A stretch of DNA of 6,792 bases. Source: an uncultured bacterium (GTDB taxonomy: Bacteria > CSSED10-310 > CALFER01). Shown here piece by piece: positions 1-5,994 of this stretch. The notes beneath the pieces were generated by a model that was not told where the DNA came from, searched no databases, and saw only the letters and a program-made list of their open reading frames with translations. The first letter of the stretch is position 1; each line of letters opens with the position of its first letter. The DNA lies in assembly GCA_937951895.1 (NCBI GenBank), contig CALFER010000055.1:1-6792 (forward strand), written 5' to 3'. The position numbers and the translations under genes are program-made.

Positions 1-55
1 TCTTCTTAGTTTTTATAGAGTGAAGATTGGCCGGCAGGCAGGGACGCCTGCCGGA
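1..55 (+). repeat. 55-base direct repeat, left copy, with REP-like hairpin
   Basis: These 55 bases recur without a mismatch at 937-991. The repeat begins TCTTCTTAGTTTTTATAGAG and ends in a 9-bp perfect hairpin, CCGGCAGGC (31-39), loop AGGGAC (40-45), GCCTGCCGG (46-54). The two copies frame the RAYT gene and its palindromes, so this is probably the outer boundary of a REP-type island. The window starts at base 1 of the match, so the repeat may extend further left. Confidence 0.9.
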
Positions 56-77
56 TTTGGTTTGAAATGCCGCAGAG

Positions 78-605
78 ATGGGTTATAATGGTGATATTAT
101 GATGGGGTTTGAATTGAAAAGGCGGCGGTTGCCTCACTGGAGAATTCCGGATTCACTGTATTTTTTGACTGTCAGAATTCATCCGGAACAGAGTGATCTC
201 ACGGAGGATGAAAAATCACGCGTCGCCGCTTGTCTGAAGTTCTTCAATCAAACACGATATGATTTATACGCGTACGTGGTTATGGACGATCACTGTCATG
301 TCATTGTAGATGTGTTTTCCGGATATCCGTTGGGAAAAGTCACTCATACCTGGCTCTCGTTTTCCGCAAATGAACTTCAGAGAAAGTGCGGCAGATCCGG
401 GTCACTCTGGCAGCGAGAACCCTATGATCGGATTATCCGGAGTGAATCCGACCTGGAAGAAAAGGCACGGTACATCATCGAGAATCCCTGGCGGCGCAAT
501 CCTGATCTCGGGGTGTATCGATGGGTGGGTGCCAAGGACTGGCTGTATGGTGGCATCCTTCTTCCGGATCAACATATCCGACCCGATATTGATGTTCTCC
601 CGTAG
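78..605 (+). CDS. REP-associated tyrosine transposase (RAYT), Y1/HUH family
   Basis: This is a 175-residue Y1 transposase of the IS200/IS605-related RAYT group. Such enzymes nick single-stranded DNA at REP palindromes through a 5'-phosphotyrosine. The protein opens with the family signature RRRLPHW (15-21). The metal-binding HUH motif appears as HCH (72-74, in MDDHCHVIVDV). A WQREPYDRIIR block (111-121) follows, then the probable catalytic tyrosine Y132 in ARYIIENPWRR. Length is normal for a RAYT and the frame is intact, so the gene may be functional. The start is uncertain: ATG 78 has a weak upstream AGAG, while ATG 99 or 102 would place the start closer to the signature. The TAG stop (603-605) lies inside the first palindromic repeat unit, so gene and repeat are physically fused. 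The REP-like palindromes downstream are its likely substrates; that pairing is inferred from position. Confidence 0.9.
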   Translation: MGYNGDIMMGFELKRRRLPHWRIPDSLYFLTVRIHPEQSDLTEDEKSRVAACLKFFNQTRYDLYAYVVMDDHCHVIVDVFSGYPLGKVTHTWLSFSANELQRKCGRSGSLWQREPYDRIIRSESDLEEKARYIIENPWRRNPDLGVYRWVGAKDWLYGGILLPDQHIRPDIDVLP

Positions 606-672
606 CGCCGGCATCCAAAAGATGGCACTGACTCTGTATAAGAGCGCCGGCAGGGACGCCGGCGCCACCCGC
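602..672 (+). repeat. REP-like unit, copy 1
   Basis: This unit of about 70 bases recurs at 856-926 with a constant offset of 254 and only a few substitutions. It opens with GTAG and GCGCCGGC and contains the string GATGGCACT. It ends with hairpin GCGCCGGC (644-651), loop AGGGAC (652-657), GCCGGCGC (658-665) and then CCACCCGC. Its outer ends are also near-perfect inverted repeats of each other (GTAGCGCCGGC against GCCGGCGCCACC). The GTAG ahead of the palindrome recalls the tetranucleotide that RAYTs recognise beside REP hairpins. The first bases supply the transposase stop codon. Confidence 0.85.
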
Positions 673-680
673 ACAAAGCT

Positions 681-704
681 GCAGCAGGCGTCTCTGCCTG
701 CTGC
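681..704 (-). repeat. REP-like hairpin, inverted orientation
   Basis: A 9-bp perfect stem, GCAGCAGGC (681-689) and GCCTGCTGC (696-704), encloses the loop GTCTCT. Read on the minus strand the loop is AGAGAC, one base from the AGGGAC loop of the other hairpins. It therefore appears to be a family member lying in the opposite direction. It sits 16 bases after the first unit's hairpin, forming a head-to-head pair like the bacterial mosaic elements made of paired REPs. Confidence 0.75.
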
Positions 705-735
705 CCCCATTTTTAGCCAATGACCAGTGGGTGGC

Positions 736-753
736 GTCGGCATCCGTGCCGGC
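736..753. repeat. Imperfect REP-like palindrome
   Basis: GTCGGCA (736-742) pairs with TGCCGGC (747-753) around TCCG, with one G-T pair. It lies between clearer REP-like units and has the same GC-rich character, but lacks the AGGGAC loop. It is probably a decayed member of the family. Confidence 0.45.
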
Positions 754-798
754 GGCTGATAAAGGGTAGTGACTTTATTGGGGGGGTTGAGGGGATTG

Positions 799-848
799 GG
801 TGGCGCCGGCTGCTGGCTGGTGGCACTGATTCTGTGTGAGATGAAATG
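799..848 (+). repeat. Truncated REP-like unit
   Basis: This stretch starts GGTGGCGCCGGC and continues with GGTGGCACTGATTCTGTGTG, matching the left and middle parts of the units at 602-672 and 855-926. The right-hand AGGGAC hairpin is missing and the sequence runs into ATGAAATGGGG instead. It is best read as a third, truncated or degraded copy; the right edge is approximate. Confidence 0.6.
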
Positions 849-854
849 GGGACA

Positions 855-926
855 GGTAGCGCCGGCCTCCAGTAGATGGCACTCACTCTGTATGAGAACG
901 CCGGCAGGGACGCCGGCGCCACCCGC
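855..926 (+). repeat. REP-like unit, copy 2
   Basis: This is the second full copy of the unit at 602-672. It starts GGTAGCGCCGGC (855-866) and has GATGGCACT in the middle. It ends with hairpin CGCCGGC (899-905), loop AGGGAC, GCCGGCG (912-918). The outer inverted ends GGTAGCGCCGGC and GCCGGCGCCACC (912-923) pair at 11 of 12 positions. The stem differs from copy 1 while the loop is unchanged, as expected when the folded structure is the conserved feature. Confidence 0.85.
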
Positions 927-936
927 TTCAACTTTT

Positions 937-991
937 TCTTCTTAGTTTTTATAGAGTGAAGATTGGCCGGCAGGCAGGGACGCCTGCCGGA
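937..991 (+). repeat. 55-base direct repeat, right copy, with REP-like hairpin
   Basis: This is identical to bases 1-55, including the 9-bp hairpin with loop AGGGAC (arms 967-975 and 982-990). It closes the RAYT/REP island 14 bases before the stop codon of the minus-strand gene. There the hairpin could also affect the 3' end of that gene's transcript, although no T-run follows it on the minus strand. Confidence 0.9.
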
Positions 992-1004
992 CCGGGGGGC
1001 ATGT

Positions 1005-1487
1005 TTATCCTTCGAAAAGGCTGTGGATGAAGATGCAGGTGTTGAGATCGACAGCATCGATCTCGGAGGCGCACTCAACGATGCTTGAGCGACTGAACCA
1101 GTCATGGTTCCACTGCTCGAAAACGGGGCGCAGGGTCTGTTCGCACAGAGGCATGATCACTGACATTGTGTGGTACTGGTCGTGGAGCGCATCGAGCGTG
1201 CGGGCGCTCATCCCGAGCACAAAATCGTGACGCGTGAAACGGATGCATCGCGCGCTCAGTCGCGGCGTGTCGGGATCGTGCTCGATCTGGATCGGGAACG
1301 GAACACCGGGCAGTTGCACCGGCCCGGATTCCGGGTTGGGCTCCGGGGTTTCCCCGAAGAGCAGGTCGTTCACGATCCGGTCAGTGATTTTTGTCTGATG
1401 AGGTAACAACGGCAAAAGCACCTCCTTTTCTCTGCCATGATAACGAACGTGCAATCGGGAAACTGACACAGAACCGGATTTCGACAT
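1005..1487 (-). CDS. Hypothetical protein, family not recognised
   Basis: The longest reading is 160 residues from ATG at 1487 to TAA at 1005-1007. No clear Shine-Dalgarno sequence precedes that ATG. A much stronger signal lies inside: AAAAGGAGG on the minus strand (1429-1421), five bases before a TTG at 1415-1413, which would give 136 residues beginning LPLLPHQTKITDRIVNDLLFG. The C-terminal half has a natural soluble-protein composition with several Trp, Phe and His residues. I see no signal peptide, membrane segment or catalytic motif. The gene is divergent from the card1 operon and ends against the REP island, so it need not belong to the CRISPR system. It does not resemble Cas2 (no N-terminal beta strand with the usual Asp) or any Cas protein I know. 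No function is assigned. Confidence 0.6.
   Translation of the reverse strand: MSKSGSVSVSRLHVRYHGREKEVLLPLLPHQTKITDRIVNDLLFGETPEPNPESGPVQLPGVPFPIQIEHDPDTPRLSARCIRFTRHDFVLGMSARTLDALHDQYHTMSVIMPLCEQTLRPVFEQWNHDWFSRSSIVECASEIDAVDLNTCIFIHSLFEG
1413..1429 (-). promoter_or_regulatory. Strong internal ribosome binding site with TTG start
   Basis: On the minus strand AAAAGGAGG (1429-1421) is followed by five bases and then TTG (1415-1413), in frame with the hypothetical gene at codon 25 of the long reading. This near-perfect anti-16S complement at good spacing argues that translation begins here rather than at the unsupported ATG at 1487. Confidence 0.5.
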
Positions 1488-1489
1488 CG

Positions 1490-1556
1490 ATCATCTTGCG
1501 GATCCGGCATGTGACGGGTAGAATCGATGTGAAAAGCCGGGTTCTTTGAAAACTGA
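1490..1556 (+). promoter_or_regulatory. Promoter-like element shared with the CRISPR leader, copy 1
   Basis: TTGCGG (1496-1501) and TAGAAT (1519-1524) stand exactly 17 bases apart, resembling a sigma-70 -35/-10 pair with the -10 matching five of six. A diverged copy of the whole stretch lies at 5385-5452 at the start of the CRISPR leader. The two copies agree at both hexamers with the same spacing, differ mainly in the spacer between them, and share the identical 16-mer GTTCTTTGAAAACTGA (1541-1556). It is the likely promoter of the card1/RT-cas1 operon. Transcription would begin near 1531, giving a 5' untranslated region of about 320 bases. Confidence 0.6.
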
Positions 1557-1836
1557 TTCAGCGTTGTTTTTCAGAGGAAACACTCCATCAAAAAATGCAT
1601 ACTTTTCATGAAGGTTTGAATTCTTTCTGCTAAACATGAAATCTGTAATTGATTTTTTAAAAGTAGTCTCATGGACAGTCCTGAGCTTCTGAGCGGAACT
1701 GACGCATCGATCTTCCCGGAGGGCTTCCTGATCAACAACAGACGATATGCAAATGTCAGTTCTGCAATTTGACTGCAAGCCATTACAGGTGCTCATTCAG
1801 CCTGATCGCACAAACACTGCTTTGGGATGTCAGATG
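1557..1836 (+). other. Presumed long 5' untranslated region of the card1 operon
   Basis: This AT-richer stretch lies between the promoter-like element and the card1 ribosome binding site. I find no gene, CRISPR repeat remnant, strong hairpin or known riboswitch pattern in it. Short plus-strand reading frames at 1595 (12 codons) and 1636 (18 codons) lack ribosome binding sites. The length is unusual for an untranslated leader, so it may carry regulation that cannot be seen by eye. Confidence 0.4.
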
Positions 1837-1848
1837 AGAGGAGTCACT

Positions 1849-2976
1849 ATGAACATGATCATGTTGTTCGACAGTCACCCCTTCGCAAAAATGCTGCTCT
1901 GCAAGCATTTTCAACCGCAAAAGGTCTGGATACTGCACACAGACACAGATGTGATCGAAGAATACAAGACGGATTTCAAAAAATGGATGATTCGACGAAA
2001 AATCGATGTTCGTGTAATCGAAATCGACGAAACCAATCCGGAATCCATCGAACGGATTCTGCGAGATCTTCTTGGATCTTTTGGCAGCTCAGAATCGATC
2101 ATCGATATCACCGGCGCCAATCCTGTCATGTGTTACGCCGCCGCCAACGCAATCCAGGACTTCCCATCGCAACTGGTGTGTCTCGATGATGATACGCATG
2201 ATTTGATCACCATGCCGGATGGGTTGCATCACTCCATGGATATCAGACTGACCGTTCCGGATTGCATGGACTCGACCGGGCGTGAGATTGTGGAGTCCTT
2301 GTGTCCTGACCCTGAACGTCCTTCCTGTTACTGGGACCTGGCCGAGTACATGGCCACGAACCATGAGTCCATATCGAGACTCCTTCAGGATTTTGCCCGA
2401 GCGTATCAGCAAAATGCCCGGCATCCCATCCACATCATGAGACGACTATCCCGCTCCGAAGGCCGTCTCATCACAGAGCTGGCGAGATTGGGCTGGATCG
2501 AACCGCCGGTTCAAGTCACGAATGGATACTCCCTGATTCTGAATCCGAACAGCCAGATCCGTCATTTCCTGACCGGTGCCTGGCTTGAATTGTTCGTTCT
2601 GTTTATAAGTGATCGCTTCAAGCCCGATGATTTACGGATGGGGCTCAAGCTTCGTTGGGACAGGGATGATCCGGAGTGCTCCACACACGAAATCGATCTG
2701 GCTTACACGATCCACAATCGTTTGTATGTGATTGAATGTAAGGCAGGTGTTCAGTTGTCTCGCAATAACAACCTTCTTGCGCACCACATCAATCGACTGG
2801 CGACAATGAGAAGCTATTTCGGCGACTCTTTCTGCGAAGTTGTATTAATTCTCGCCGAGAAGCTTGCCATGAATCGCGTTGCCTGGAAACGCGCTGAAGA
2901 ACTGGGTATTCATCTGCTTGATCAGAGACATCTGGCGAACCTCGAACAGCACCTCGCTCCGTTCATCCGGAGTTGA
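1849..2976 (+). CDS. card1: Card1/Can2-like CARF-domain nuclease (type III CRISPR ancillary effector)
   Basis: The 375-residue product matches the CARF plus PD-(D/E)xK layout of Card1/Can2. In studied members, cyclic tetra-adenylate made by Cas10 binds the CARF dimer and activates metal-dependent cleavage of single-stranded DNA or RNA. The N-terminal Rossmann-like CARF domain (about 1-140) opens with MNMIMLFDSHPF and carries DITGANPVM (86-94), a variant of the usual D-x-T-G-G-T-K ligand loop. A middle wHTH-like region (about 145-230) links to the nuclease, where E247 (GAWLELF), D283 (HEIDLAY) and E296/K298 (VIECKAG) form the expected active site. Length is normal for the family. ATG 1849 is chosen because AGAGGAG (1837-1843) lies five bases ahead; an in-frame ATG at 1747 would add 34 unconserved-looking residues without a ribosome binding site. 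RT-cas1 starts 31 bases downstream, so the two are probably one operon. No Cas10 is visible to make the activator. Confidence 0.9.
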   Translation: MNMIMLFDSHPFAKMLLCKHFQPQKVWILHTDTDVIEEYKTDFKKWMIRRKIDVRVIEIDETNPESIERILRDLLGSFGSSESIIDITGANPVMCYAAANAIQDFPSQLVCLDDDTHDLITMPDGLHHSMDIRLTVPDCMDSTGREIVESLCPDPERPSCYWDLAEYMATNHESISRLLQDFARAYQQNARHPIHIMRRLSRSEGRLITELARLGWIEPPVQVTNGYSLILNPNSQIRHFLTGAWLELFVLFISDRFKPDDLRMGLKLRWDRDDPECSTHEIDLAYTIHNRLYVIECKAGVQLSRNNNLLAHHINRLATMRSYFGDSFCEVVLILAEKLAMNRVAWKRAEELGIHLLDQRHLANLEQHLAPFIRS

Positions 2977-3007
2977 TCGAACAACAGCATACTCATGGAG
3001 TCGAGCG

Positions 3008-5329
3008 ATGACACTGTTTCAACGCGTAGTTGCGATCGAAAATCTGTATGATGCGTGGCGGACAGTCCATGCGAAGTCCGCCAGGCAGGCAAGAATGAAG
3101 CCTGTTCTTTCGGAGTACGCCGATACGATCGGGGAACGACTTGCTCATCTGAGTGAATCTTTGAAAAGCGGTTCATTTTGTCCCGAACCGAACCAGCAAT
3201 TTTACCTGCAGAAATCGAACAAACCGGGTGAGTACCGCGAACTCAGGGTGCCTCATCTCGAAGATCGGATCGTTCAACAAGCCATCAAGAACAAGATTGA
3301 ACCTGTATTGGAGCAGCAGTTTCTGGATTGCAGTTATGCGTATCGAGCCGGACGCGGGGCACATCGGGCGATCCGTCGTGTCCGGCATGAACTCAATGTC
3401 CGGAAAGCCGTTTTCGGCTTCAAGAGCGATATCGATGATTTCTTCAATACGATCGATCATGGGGTTCTGGTCGAACTGGCCGATGCGACATTCAAGGATT
3501 CGCCGCTTCGAGAACTCCTGGAACTTTACTTGAAAAACGGGCTGATCGCAGAGGATGGAGTGTATCTTGGGGTTGAACTGGGAGTTCCGACAGGGAGCAT
3601 TCTCGCTCCGTTGCTCGCCAACTTGTATTTGAATGAGCTGGATCGTTTCATGATCACTCGAAAACATGGATATGTTCGATATGCAGATGATTTTCTTGTT
3701 TTTGGGCCGGATCGAACTGCTCTGATCGATTGTCGAAGTCAATACAGCGAGTATTTAACAAGCAAACTGAAACTGCGTCTGAATGAAGCTCGACCGGAAC
3801 CTCTGCATATCGATAACGGATTCCCATTCGTCGGATTTTTAGTTCAGAAACAGGGGGTTACGGTTCTACCGGAGAAACTGCGCAAGATAAAAGAAACGCT
3901 CAATCAATTGAAGCGTGACACACGATTTTGGAAGTTTGAGCGATTCTTGAGTGCTCTGGAGGAAAAAGCAACCGGCTGGTATTCATACTATGGTGTGAGT
4001 GATCGCATGGACGATCATCTCGAGATAGAGAAATCGATCTGGAACTGCCTGAGCAGAGCGCTTTCGGATCGGATTTCGAAGCATTTGATCCGGAATCCGG
4101 AGAAGGAGATTCAACGGTTACTGGCGTTTCCGATGCATAAAACGTCTGTCGCCGAGCTGATCGAGCAGACAAAGTCTGTTCTGAAGAACGATTCAAAGGC
4201 TTCGACGCCGACAGAAACAAAAAGAAAAACCCAGTCGTCAAAAGGGTCCGGAGACGATCGAACTCGGATTGAAACAAAGCTGTCGCGCCAGCGACGTGTG
4301 TATGAAAAAGCGTATATACAGACCTCTGAAGTTTCCGTCTGGAGCCCAAACACCAATCTGAGTTACAGAAACAAGCGGATGTATGTCCGTCGAGACGGGA
4401 AGAAAGTAAACGAGTTGCTGATTGACAGAATCCGTCACGTTCTGATCGAGAGTCCGACAGCGACCTTGACCTCGGGATTGATGTGCGAATGTGGGAGGTC
4501 AGGAATCCGGATACTTTTCATGGATGAACACCGAGACCCCTGTGCAGTGTTGGTGCCGATCCAGAAGACCGATGTCGAGTTATTGAAACAGCAATTGAAG
4601 GTGGCATCATCACCGGTGGCAGTGGTGATCAGCAAGGAGATCATTGAGGGAAAGATCAGAAATCAGATGAACCTGTTGAAGTACTTCTGCAAGACGTTCG
4701 ATGACTACCAGGACGAGTTTGTTTCTCTCCAGCCGGTGATAGAATCCATGGAATCTCACCTGATGGACTTGCCGAACGATGACTCGGGCAAGGAGCTCGA
4801 TAAGAAACTGGAGCACATTCTGCAGGTTGAATCGAGAGCAGCGATTCATTACTGGAGTGGAGTTCGCCAACTCGTGAAGGGCAGGATCGAATTTCCGAAG
4901 CGTGATCGGAAGGGGGCGAAGGATGCATTCAACCAGGCTTTGAATTACGGGTATGGCATTTTGTATGGCAGGATCACGATGCATTGTATGGGAGTCGGCT
5001 TGAATCCGGCGATAGGCTTCTTTCATAGACCTATGCAAGGGAAACCCGCGTTGGCTTTCGATCTGATCGAAGAGTTTCGTGCGTTCGCTGTGGATCGTGT
5101 TGTTATTGCTATGGTTCGGAAAGGAGAGTCGATCGAGACAGAAAAAGGGCGGTTGAGCCGTTCGACGTGTCGTCGGGTTGCCGGGAAAGTACTGAGTCGG
5201 TTGGGGAGTCGAGCGGAGTATCGAGGTGAATCGATTTCGCTGGAACAAGTGATCATCAGGCAGATCGAGAGTTTGAAGCGGGCGATTGTCGGAGAGGAGA
5301 CGTATCGGGCATTCACAGCTCGTTGGTGA
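3008..5329 (+). CDS. cas1: Reverse transcriptase-Cas1 fusion protein
   Basis: This is a 773-residue fusion of a group II intron-like reverse transcriptase and the Cas1 integrase. In related type III systems it lets the adaptation complex acquire spacers from RNA as well as DNA. The RT half (about 1-375) shows LEDRIVQQAIKN (84-95), motif A with D141 (KSDIDDFFNTID), GVPTGSILAPLLANLYLNE (192-210), the catalytic YADD box (225-228) and FPFVGF (272-277). A charged, Ser/Thr/Lys-rich linker (about 398-427) leads into Cas1. There a beta-rich N-terminal domain precedes the alpha-helical catalytic domain with E608 (VESRAAIHYW), H673 (GFFHRP) and D685 (FDLIEEFR). Both active sites look intact. No Cas6 domain precedes the RT, unlike some Cas6-RT-Cas1 proteins. 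ATG 3008 follows GGAG (2997-3000) at seven bases; upstream in-frame codons overlap card1 and are unlikely to be used. Cas2, the usual partner, is absent on either side. Confidence 0.95.
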   Translation: MTLFQRVVAIENLYDAWRTVHAKSARQARMKPVLSEYADTIGERLAHLSESLKSGSFCPEPNQQFYLQKSNKPGEYRELRVPHLEDRIVQQAIKNKIEPVLEQQFLDCSYAYRAGRGAHRAIRRVRHELNVRKAVFGFKSDIDDFFNTIDHGVLVELADATFKDSPLRELLELYLKNGLIAEDGVYLGVELGVPTGSILAPLLANLYLNELDRFMITRKHGYVRYADDFLVFGPDRTALIDCRSQYSEYLTSKLKLRLNEARPEPLHIDNGFPFVGFLVQKQGVTVLPEKLRKIKETLNQLKRDTRFWKFERFLSALEEKATGWYSYYGVSDRMDDHLEIEKSIWNCLSRALSDRISKHLIRNPEKEIQRLLAFPMHKTSVAELIEQTKSVLKNDSKASTPTETKRKTQSSKGSGDDRTRIETKLSRQRRVYEKAYIQTSEVSVWSPNTNLSYRNKRMYVRRDGKKVNELLIDRIRHVLIESPTATLTSGLMCECGRSGIRILFMDEHRDPCAVLVPIQKTDVELLKQQLKVASSPVAVVISKEIIEGKIRNQMNLLKYFCKTFDDYQDEFVSLQPVIESMESHLMDLPNDDSGKELDKKLEHILQVESRAAIHYWSGVRQLVKGRIEFPKRDRKGAKDAFNQALNYGYGILYGRITMHCMGVGLNPAIGFFHRPMQGKPALAFDLIEEFRAFAVDRVVIAMVRKGESIETEKGRLSRSTCRRVAGKVLSRLGSRAEYRGESISLEQVIIRQIESLKRAIVGEETYRAFTARW

Positions 5330-5384
5330 TTGACGTGGGGATCGATGCAGGGATCGATTCGGGTCAAGCAGATAATCGGACGGA

Positions 5385-5452
5385 ATCAACTTGCGGATTC
5401 GGAGCTGGATGGATAGAATCGAGCAGAACAGACGAAGTTCTTTGAAAACTGA
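5385..5452 (+). promoter_or_regulatory. Promoter-like element shared with the card1 operon, copy 2
   Basis: TTGCGG (5391-5396), 17 bases and TAGAAT (5414-5419) repeat the hexamers and spacing of the element at 1490-1556. The 16-mer GTTCTTTGAAAACTGA (5437-5452) is identical, with one extra base just before it. From this site the pre-crRNA would begin near 5426 and carry roughly 570 bases of leader before the first repeat. Functional promoter status is inferred from hexamers and duplication. Confidence 0.6.
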
Positions 5453-5473
5453 ATACGTGCTTCGGGGTCAATC

Positions 5474-5880
5474 GATTCACCACAAAAGGGGCTTGGGGCG
5501 ACGTCAATCGAATATCCTTTTTTTACAATCAGTTAGGGAGAAGTTACTGTGATTTTCCTGGGTTCGGGCTATGTGGTGGATCGCGAAATGGCGGGTATTG
5601 AGGAGAGGATCCACCAAGAGATGAGCAAGTGATGATTGAGCGAAGAGTGTTATCGAGCGATGAGGAAACGTTGGATTTGAGAGGGTTTATCGCAGGATCC
5701 GCGTGCCAGTGGAGAAAAGAGGGGAAATGCGCAAATGTAGTGTTTGGCTTGCGGGTGGATTTTCAGCCGAGATCCACCACACGTGAGAAAGCGCTAATAA
5801 ATCAATGGAAGCAAATGGTTACAAGAATTTTTTCGAGAGTAATGCGGGAATTGTCGATTCGAGACAAGTCGATCCACCAC
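5474..5880. promoter_or_regulatory. Cluster of GATCCACCAC boxes in the CRISPR leader
   Basis: Two exact plus-strand copies of GATCCACCAC lie at 5771-5780 and 5871-5880, 100 bases apart. Near copies are GATTCACCAC (5474-5483) and GATCCACCAA (5608-5617). GTGGTGGATC (5573-5582) is an exact minus-strand copy, and GGTGGAT (5754-5760) is a partial one. The minus copies share a GGCT-N4-GGTGGAT context (5567 and 5746), and each is followed by a plus copy, giving two inverted pairs. I found no other full box in the window. A protein-binding site for transcription or leader-end integration is a reasonable guess. Confidence 0.55.
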
Positions 5881-5994
5881 ATTTGTACGGAGGTGAATCC
5901 TGGGATCGGTACGTGCTCGGATCGAGTGTGTTCAGGGAGTCATGAGGGAACCGCTTCTCGATTAATCCCTTGACAAAAACGAATGAAACGGAGT

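Larger units (their letters stand above)
5330..5994 (+). other. CRISPR leader region, about 665 bases, no convincing gene
   Basis: This is the stretch between the RT-cas1 stop and the first repeat. It holds the second copy of the promoter-like element (5385-5452), a T-run (5518-5524) and several GATCCACCAC boxes (5474-5880). A TTGACA (5970-5975) lies 19 bases before the array. GTG 5549 to TGA 5632 (27 codons, preceded by GGGAGAAG) overlaps an ATG at 5632 that opens a frame to 5973. Neither frame resembles Cas2 or any protein I recognise, so I treat them as unproven. The length is well above the 100-300 bases usual for leaders. With all ten repeats identical in their 36-base core, the leader side is clearly upstream of 5995. 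Confidence 0.7.

Noticed and set aside
402..743. Minus-strand reading frame of 113 codons opposite the RAYT gene
   Set aside because: It is antisense to a clear RAYT and its N-terminal half is translation of REP-like palindromes; the same peptide pattern recurs in another frame wherever the repeat recurs.
967..990. Hairpin as an intrinsic terminator for the minus-strand gene
   Set aside because: No T-run follows on the minus strand, and it is an exact copy of the REP-like hairpin at 31-54.
713..1105. Minus-strand reading frame of 130 codons across the REP cluster
   Set aside because: It consists largely of translated palindromic repeats, is rich in Ser/Pro, and overlaps the end of the hypothetical gene.
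1491..1796. Minus-strand reading frame of 101 codons in the region upstream of card1
   Set aside because: No ribosome binding site or recognisable protein character, and it runs through the promoter-like element duplicated in the CRISPR leader.
1747..1848. N-terminal extension of Card1 from ATG 1747
   Set aside because: No ribosome binding site there, whereas ATG 1849 has AGAGGAG at five bases and yields the usual family N-terminus.
2879..3007. N-terminal extension of RT-Cas1 overlapping card1
   Set aside because: The added residues are the out-of-frame end of card1; ATG 3008 has GGAG at seven bases and gives a normal RT start.
4610..5389. Long minus-strand reading frame of 259 codons opposite cas1
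   Set aside because: It is antisense to the conserved Cas1 domain, with Arg/His/Pro-rich composition typical of a shadow frame.
5328..5509. GATTGACGT (5328-5336) and ACGTCAATC (5501-5509) inverted repeat
   Set aside because: Nine bases at 165-base distance with no supporting context; it could arise by chance.
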